A stretch of DNA of 29,628 bases from the NCBI GenBank assembly GCA_937907585.1, contig CALCVH010000161.1, forward strand, positions 1-29,628. Direction: 5' to 3'. This document shows positions 26,433 to 29,628 of the stretch, in pieces. Position 1 is the first letter of the stretch; every line of letters begins with the position of its first letter. The DNA comes from an uncultured Bacillota bacterium. GTDB taxonomy: Bacteria > Bacillota_I > Bacilli_A > Izemoplasmatales > UBA1188. Position numbers and translations under genes: made by a program. The notes under the pieces were generated by a model, which worked only from the letters and a program-made list of their open reading frames with translations, did no database searches and had not been told where the DNA came from.

Positions 26433-27133
26433 TACCAAGAAACCTCATCGATGCTTATTTTATTTTTATTTTCTTCTTCACTTATTATTTTAGAATCTTT
26501 TATGGTTATTATTCTATCTGCGAGTCTAGCGATATCTTTAATATGTGTTACTAAAACGATGGTTTTACCTTCTTTATGAAGCTTTTCAAGAAGTTCTAAA
26601 ACCTGTCTACCAGCTTGTGAGTCAAGCGCACCTGTAGGTTCATCACAAAGTAAAATATTAGAATTTTTATTTATCGCTCTAGCTATAGCGACTCTTTGTT
26701 GTTCACCACCCGATAATTGATAAGGGTACTTGTTTTCTTTATCACTTAAGCCGACACTATTTAATAATTCTTCTGCCTTTTTCTTATCTCTAGCGCCAGG
26801 AGCTAGGGTTATATTTTGTATAACAGTAAGTTCAGGTAATAAGTTATAAAATTGATATACAAAACCTATATCATCTTTACGATATAGAGTTAAATCTTTA
26901 TTGTTTAATTTTGTGATGTCTTTACCTTTAACGATCACCTTACCATCATCAAGATTATCCATTCCACCTATTATATTTAACAGAGTAGATTTGCCCGATC
27001 CAGAGCCACCAAGAATAACTAAAAATTCATTTTCATACACCTTTAAAGAAACGTTATCAAGAGCGTATTTTTCTATTTCACCATCTATATATTTCTTTGT
27101 AAGATTTTCTACTTCTATTATTGGTTTAGGCAT
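26432..27133 (-). CDS. ABC transporter ATPase, LolD/MacB type
   Basis: A 233-residue nucleotide-binding subunit with Walker A GGSGSGKST (residues 42-50), Q-loop VYQFYNLLP, signature LSGGEQQR (140-147), Walker B ILLCDEP (160-166) and the H-loop VTHIKD. The ALDNVSL start and VIQNITLAPG phrase place it in the LolD/MacB/FtsE group that drives FtsX-type permeases. Its partner is encoded immediately downstream with a one-base overlap. I chose the ATG at 27133 (MPKPIIEV) because a GGTGA ribosome site lies five bases upstream; in-frame methionines up to 27154 lack one. It overlaps the end of the YwaF-like gene by 8 bases. It is unlikely to serve the CUT1 importer, which uses a different ATPase class. 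Confidence 0.9.
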   Translation of the reverse strand: MPKPIIEVENLTKKYIDGEIEKYALDNVSLKVYENEFLVILGGSGSGKSTLLNIIGGMDNLDDGKVIVKGKDITKLNNKDLTLYRKDDIGFVYQFYNLLPELTVIQNITLAPGARDKKKAEELLNSVGLSDKENKYPYQLSGGEQQRVAIARAINKNSNILLCDEPTGALDSQAGRQVLELLEKLHKEGKTIVLVTHIKDIARLADRIITIKDSKIISEEENKNKISIDEVSW

Positions 27134-27959
27134 TTCGTTCACCATTTCTTTCATCAGTGGCTTCTCTTATTCTTTTCTTGTTTACGATATAAGATGATAA
27201 TTTAAAAATTCCAAATTCTAAAGCAAAAACAAATAAAACAACCATAGCGTAAATAGCTAATCTTAGATACATATTTTCAGGTAGTATATTAGCGATACTT
27301 GAACCAGTAGTGCTAGTCGCAAGATAAAGATAGTTAGCGCCTTCTATATTATTGTTTAAGATTATAGAAATAATCGCTAATATAACTAAGAAAATTAAAG
27401 GTTTATATACTGTTTTAACATTGTATTTAAATCCTTTTATAAACATCATATAAAATACTGCATAGATAGGAAGAGCGTGTTCACCAAAGAATTGATAATA
27501 TCTAAAATATTTTGGACCAGTTGTAGAGATAACGGCTGGTGTAACAAGAGGAACAATTCCTAATGTTAAACAGATAAATACATCTATATCAAATAGTGAT
27601 TTATTTTCTGTAAATAACATGATTGAAGCAAATATTGCGGTCCACTCGCATACTTGAAATGGTAATTTCGTAAGTAAGGTTGTAGAATCTTCGCTTCCTG
27701 TACCTGCGTATAATAAACGCCAAAAATAACCCATTTCAAAAAATAAAATAGAACAAGCAAGAATGTATCTAATATGTTTTTCATGTTTATAAGAAGCTAT
27801 TTTCTCACGATAAATATATGTTAAAATTATCGCTGCGATAAGTAATATGATTGGTAAAAAATGCCAGAAAGAAAAATATTGAAAATCTCCTTTTTCTCCA
27901 TATCCAAAGAATCCATCTTTATAAAAATCAGCGTGATTTGCGACTTCAGCTAAAAACAT
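27126..27959 (-). CDS. YwaF-like (TIGR02206/TMEM164 type) multi-pass membrane protein
   Basis: A 277-residue integral membrane protein with about seven hydrophobic segments. Features of the TIGR02206/YwaF family are visible: a paired LPFQVCEWTA segment (near residue 110), FFGEHALPIYAVFYMM with the conserved histidine (near residue 160), and a basic C-terminal tail. Bacterial members have no well-established function; the eukaryotic relative TMEM164 is an acyltransferase. I chose the ATG at 27959, seven bases after GAGGAGG (27967-27973); the upstream TTG at 27965 is too close to that site. It is the first gene of a unit with the ABC pair, overlapping the ATPase start by 8 bases, so a shared membrane or envelope role is plausible. 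Confidence 0.75.
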   Translation of the reverse strand: MFLAEVANHADFYKDGFFGYGEKGDFQYFSFWHFLPIILLIAAIILTYIYREKIASYKHEKHIRYILACSILFFEMGYFWRLLYAGTGSEDSTTLLTKLPFQVCEWTAIFASIMLFTENKSLFDIDVFICLTLGIVPLVTPAVISTTGPKYFRYYQFFGEHALPIYAVFYMMFIKGFKYNVKTVYKPLIFLVILAIISIILNNNIEGANYLYLATSTTGSSIANILPENMYLRLAIYAMVVLFVFALEFGIFKLSSYIVNKKRIREATDERNGERNA

Positions 27960-28008
27960 AAGCAATCCTCCTCTCGCAAGTGCTTAACATTATTGTTTAC
28001 CAAGTAAT

Positions 28009-28037
28009 ATTATACTAGGATTAAGGGTAAAATTAAA
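28009..28037 (-). promoter_or_regulatory. Probable promoter of the YwaF-ABC unit
   Basis: A perfect -10 TATAAT lies at 28009-28014 on the minus strand. At 17 bases upstream is only a weak -35 (TTTAAT, 28032-28037); a better TTGACG at 28040-28045 is 25 bases away, too far for normal spacing. The -10 is 50 bases before the gene start. Confidence 0.45.
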
Positions 28038-28103
28038 GACGTCAACATCTTTAAATATTTCATGTTACTCTAAGAATAATATAGATAAATTAAGGCAAAT
28101 GGG

Positions 28104-28126
28104 CAAGTCCCGCTTGGCGAAATTTG
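28104..28126. repeat. Small palindromic repeat, copy 1
   Basis: CAAGTCCCG and CGAAATTTG (both on the plus strand) form imperfect inverted arms around CTTGG. It matches 29303-29323 in sequence and in position, just past a minus-strand terminator. Confidence 0.5.
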
Positions 28127-28143
28127 GATGATTAAATATAAAA

Positions 28144-28166
28144 AAGCACCTTTTGACGAAGTGCTT
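28144..28166 (-). terminator. Intrinsic terminator of the TM2-domain gene
   Basis: On the minus strand, AAGCAC and GTGCTT pair around an 11-nt loop and are followed by TTTTT. It begins 21 bases after the TM2 gene stop. Confidence 0.7.
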
Positions 28167-28186
28167 AGATTTATTAATTTTTTAGT

Positions 28187-28573
28187 TTAAATATAATATG
28201 GGTTTGGTTTTGCTAATAAGCCGATAAAATCAATAACTACACCAACCAAGAACAATCCGCCAGTAAGCATATATAATATACCAACTCCAGCTTTTCCTTC
28301 ATAAAATTTATGGGCACCAAAGAAGCCAACAAATAAACACAATAACAAGGCAACCCATTTATTTTTAGGCTTCCCATAAAAGCCACTTGCAGCAGCAGAA
28401 GCACTGGCTGCAGCAGATGCAGAATTATTATTGTTTATAATTATTTGATCACTACCATTACCTTTTTTTATTTCTTCAACTTGCCTTCCGCACTTTGTAC
28501 AAATTACTGCATCCTCTGGAATCTTTTCTCCACAATACTTACAAAATTTTAATTTTTCTCCTTGATTATCCAT
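28187..28573 (-). CDS. Zinc-ribbon and TM2-domain membrane protein
   Basis: A 128-residue protein. A zinc ribbon is formed by C11/C14 and C25/C28 (FCKYCGEKIPEDAVICTKCG). A low-complexity linker follows: an Asn run, then alternating Ala/Ser blocks. The C-terminus is a TM2 domain (about residues 72-122): two membrane helices joined by the FGAHKFYEGKAG turn that defines the family. TM2 proteins are common in bacteria but have no settled function. The ATG at 28573 has GGAGG eight bases upstream; in-frame extensions to 28633 would run through the poly-G tract and promoter and are rejected. Expression is likely governed by the unusual promoter at 28604-28630. It is a single-gene unit with its own terminator. 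Confidence 0.88.
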   Translation of the reverse strand: MDNQGEKLKFCKYCGEKIPEDAVICTKCGRQVEEIKKGNGSDQIIINNNNSASAAASASAAASGFYGKPKNKWVALLLCLFVGFFGAHKFYEGKAGVGILYMLTGGLFLVGVVIDFIGLLAKPNPYYI

Positions 28574-28603
28574 AATCATTTCCTCCATTAAGTGTTTTTC
28601 TAA

Positions 28604-28630
28604 ATTATAACCCCCCCCCACTCTTGTCAA
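28604..28630 (-). promoter_or_regulatory. Promoter with poly-G spacer, probably phase variable
   Basis: Perfect -35 TTGACA (28625-28630) and -10 TATAAT (28604-28609) elements are present on the minus strand. The spacer is 15 bases and contains nine consecutive G (plus-strand C at 28611-28619). Two more bases would give the optimal 17, so slippage in the run should change promoter strength. The start site would lie about 25 bases before the ribosome site of the TM2 gene. Confidence 0.85.
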
Positions 28631-28730
28631 CATTTTTTATTGACTTTTTTATATTATACTCTTAACTATTATTTAATATATATATTAACACCTTTCAAAC
28701 CATAGATTCCATAAAATGTCTAATTGTTGG

Positions 28731-28830
28731 TGTAGTTTGCGGTTGTTTTGGGTTGTTTGCGGTTGTTTTGGGTTGTTTGCGGTTGTTTTGGGTAGTTTTA
28801 GGTAGTTTTAGGTAGTTTGCGGTTGTTTTG
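28731..28830. repeat. 10-bp tandem repeat array (ten units)
   Basis: Ten consecutive 10-bp units fill this stretch. GGTTGTTTTG occurs at 28741, 28761, 28781 and 28821; GGTTGTTTGC at 28751 and 28771; GGTAGTTTTA at 28791 and 28801; GGTAGTTTGC at 28811; and a diverged TGTAGTTTGC at 28731. Part of it has a 20-bp higher-order period. The plus strand is almost wholly G and T. Confidence 0.92.
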
Positions 28831-29046
28831 CTACAAAAACTGTAAAAGTCAACCTCAAATTGTAATTTTCGCTCAACTCAAAATATTGTTTTCAATGTTT
28901 TATTAGTTACGACATAAATAATATATAGCAATAATTTATATATTAAGCAAATCATTTAATTCTACGATATGATAATTATAACTTTGTATTTCTTTATCTC
29001 ATCATCAAAGTCATTTTTTGAGAATAAATAGCATACTCTATTATAC
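28831..29046. other. Intergenic stretch with no recognised gene
   Basis: Very AT-rich sequence between the tandem array and the small ORF at 29047-29277. I see no RNA gene, terminator or convincing promoter. On the minus strand, one frame stays open for about 31 codons from within the end of that ORF to a TAG near 28964; it may be a decayed C-terminus, but chance is an adequate explanation. Confidence 0.4.
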
Positions 29047-29277
29047 TTAAATGGAAAACACGCTTTCTTTTAAATGTTTTATCACATCCATATATAATAA
29101 TCTAGAAACATCTTCAAATCTATGACATATTTTCAATAAAAACAAGTTAAGTATTATCTTAAGAGGATACAATAATTTCCTTGAATTATGAATAGTGTTA
29201 TAATTGGCGTACAAATTTAAAAAATCCTCCATGATTAGAGGATAATACATTTCGTTCAAGTGTTCGAGTCTTTTCAT
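29047..29277 (-). CDS. Small hypothetical protein, possibly a gene remnant
   Basis: A 76-residue frame from ATG to TAA, rich in Leu, Ile, Tyr and Lys, without a motif I recognise, a signal peptide or a clear membrane helix. There is no good Shine-Dalgarno before the ATG. It lies between an rRNA-tRNA operon and a tandem repeat array, a place where gene debris is common. Another reading frame continues open past its stop and yields a charged tail (FSKNDFDDEIKKYK), which would fit a frameshifted older gene. It may be a real small gene, a remnant or a chance frame. Confidence 0.3.
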   Translation of the reverse strand: MKRLEHLNEMYYPLIMEDFLNLYANYNTIHNSRKLLYPLKIILNLFLLKICHRFEDVSRLLYMDVIKHLKESVFSI

Positions 29278-29302
29278 CTTTTATAATTACAGATAAGGGT
29301 CC

Positions 29303-29323
29303 AAATCCCGCGTGACGGAATTT
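29303..29323. repeat. Small palindromic repeat, copy 2
   Basis: AAATCCCG and CGGAATTT (both on the plus strand) are inverted 8-bp arms (one G-T pair) around CGTGA. It resembles 28104-28126 and lies just beyond the terminator at 29336-29360. Confidence 0.5.
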
Positions 29324-29335
29324 AGCGAAATAAAA

Positions 29336-29360
29336 AACATACATCTACAAGACATATGTT
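29336..29360 (-). terminator. Intrinsic terminator of the rRNA-tRNA operon
   Basis: On the minus strand, an 11-bp stem (AACATATGTCT with AGATGTATGTT, including two G-U pairs) closes a TGT loop and is followed by TTTTT. It begins 12 bases after the tRNA-Glu CCA end. Confidence 0.8.
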
Positions 29361-29372
29361 TCAGACATATAT

Positions 29373-29448
29373 TGGTGGCGAGTATGGGATTCGAACCCAT
29401 AAATGCAAGCGTGAAAGGCTTGTGAGTTGACCGTTTCTCCAACTCGTC
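29373..29448 (-). tRNA. tRNA-Glu (UUC)
   Basis: A 76-base cloverleaf with encoded CCA. The anticodon loop CTTTCAC gives UUC, held by a CAAGC/GCTTG stem; the T arm is ATGGG-TTCGAAT-CCCAT and the D stem is GAG/CTC. The acceptor stem (GACGAGT against ACTCGCC) has an A-C mismatch at pair 2-71, a position that is often not Watson-Crick in Firmicute tRNA-Glu. Last gene of the rRNA operon. Confidence 0.93.
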
Positions 29449-29453
29449 AAGGG

Positions 29454-29530
29454 TGGCGCCCAATGTAGGACTCGAACCTACGACCCCCTGATTAACAGTC
29501 AGGTGCTCTAACCAACTGAGCTAATTAGGC
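29454..29530 (-). tRNA. tRNA-Asn (GUU)
   Basis: A 77-base cloverleaf with encoded CCA. The acceptor GCCTAAT pairs with ATTGGGC (one G-U), the D arm is GCTCAGTTGGTTAGAGC, the anticodon loop CTGTTAA gives GUU, and the T arm is GTAGG-TTCGAGT-CCTAC. It lies between 5S rRNA and tRNA-Glu, five bases from the latter. Confidence 0.96.
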
Positions 29531-29545
29531 ATTATTTTAAGAAAG

Positions 29546-29628
29546 AGCCTAGCGATGTCCTACTCTTGCACAAACGTACTACAATCGGCGCTGAGGTGCT
29601 TGACTTCCGTGTTCGGAATGGGAACGGG
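29546..29628 (-). rRNA. rrf: 5S ribosomal RNA, 3' part (cut by window edge)
   Basis: The minus strand carries the conserved 5S segment CCATTCCGAACACGGAAGT, followed by AAGCACCTCAGCGCCGAT and the 3' region GTAGGACATCGCTAGGC. The 5' part lies beyond the window. It marks the end of an rRNA operon transcribed on the minus strand; the exact 3' end is estimated. Confidence 0.95.

Noticed and set aside
28574..28633. Longer start for the TM2 gene running through the poly-G tract (ORF-level phase variation)
   Set aside because: The ATG at 28573 has a well-spaced GGAGG, and the upstream stretch contains perfect -35 and -10 elements, so the tract acts at the promoter rather than in the coding frame.
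28731..28830. CRISPR array
   Set aside because: The 10-bp units are contiguous with no spacers and there are no cas genes nearby.
73..29277. Genetic code 4 (TGA as tryptophan)
   Set aside because: Complete, well-conserved genes contain many TGG tryptophans and no in-frame TGA, whereas a code-4 genome would use TGA often.
28574..29372. Insertion sequence or prophage remnant in the accessory stretch
   Set aside because: No transposase, integrase or terminal inverted repeats with target duplication were found. Only repeats and one unrecognised short frame are present.

Overview
This window comes from an AT-rich, low-GC bacterium of the Bacillota. Relatives of the Bacilli or Mollicutes branch that keep the standard genetic code fit best. 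All tryptophans I checked are TGG, no gene contains an in-frame TGA, and every gene ends in TAA or TAG. Lipoprotein signal peptides, CUT1-type sugar ABC permeases without their own ATPase, ROK control and many Ig-like surface proteins are typical of host-associated, glycan-eating Firmicutes. No LPXTG anchor is visible. Every credible gene is on the minus strand, so transcription runs from high to low coordinates.

Region 1 (21672 to 73) is one long, tightly packed operon of 11 genes. Its promoter (21644-21672) has a palindrome at the predicted start site (21621-21637). The first half encodes the outside of the cell: a sugar-binding lipoprotein, two permeases, a 1471-residue secreted protein with jelly-roll and Ig-like modules, a DUF4838 (probably GH163) lipoprotein and an 1844-residue Ig/GLUG lipoprotein. 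A strong hairpin (5975-6003) separates these from a cytoplasmic half: GH20 hexosaminidase, TIM-barrel sugar isomerase/epimerase, sn-glycerol-1-phosphate dehydrogenase, glycerophosphodiester phosphodiesterase and a ROK repressor. The gene set reads as capture and breakdown of a hexosamine glycan. Its last two enzymes suggest that the glycan carries glycerol phosphate, possibly of the sn-glycerol-1-phosphate type found in lipoteichoic acid and some streptococcal polysaccharides. That is the main hypothesis offered here; it is not proven.

Region 2 (21698 to 24110) holds a GH65 disaccharide phosphorylase followed by its own intrinsic terminator. Region 3 (24111 to about 28037) is a three-gene unit: a YwaF-like membrane protein, a LolD/MacB-type ATPase and an FtsX-type permease, with translational coupling between the last two.

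Region 4 (28104 to 29360) is an accessory stretch. It contains a zinc-ribbon/TM2 gene whose promoter carries a run of nine G in the -35/-10 spacer (a likely phase switch), a 10-bp tandem repeat array, two copies of a small palindrome placed just beyond terminators, and a short unrecognised ORF. Region 5 (29373 to the end) is the 3' end of an rRNA operon on the minus strand: partial 5S rRNA, tRNA-Asn and tRNA-Glu.
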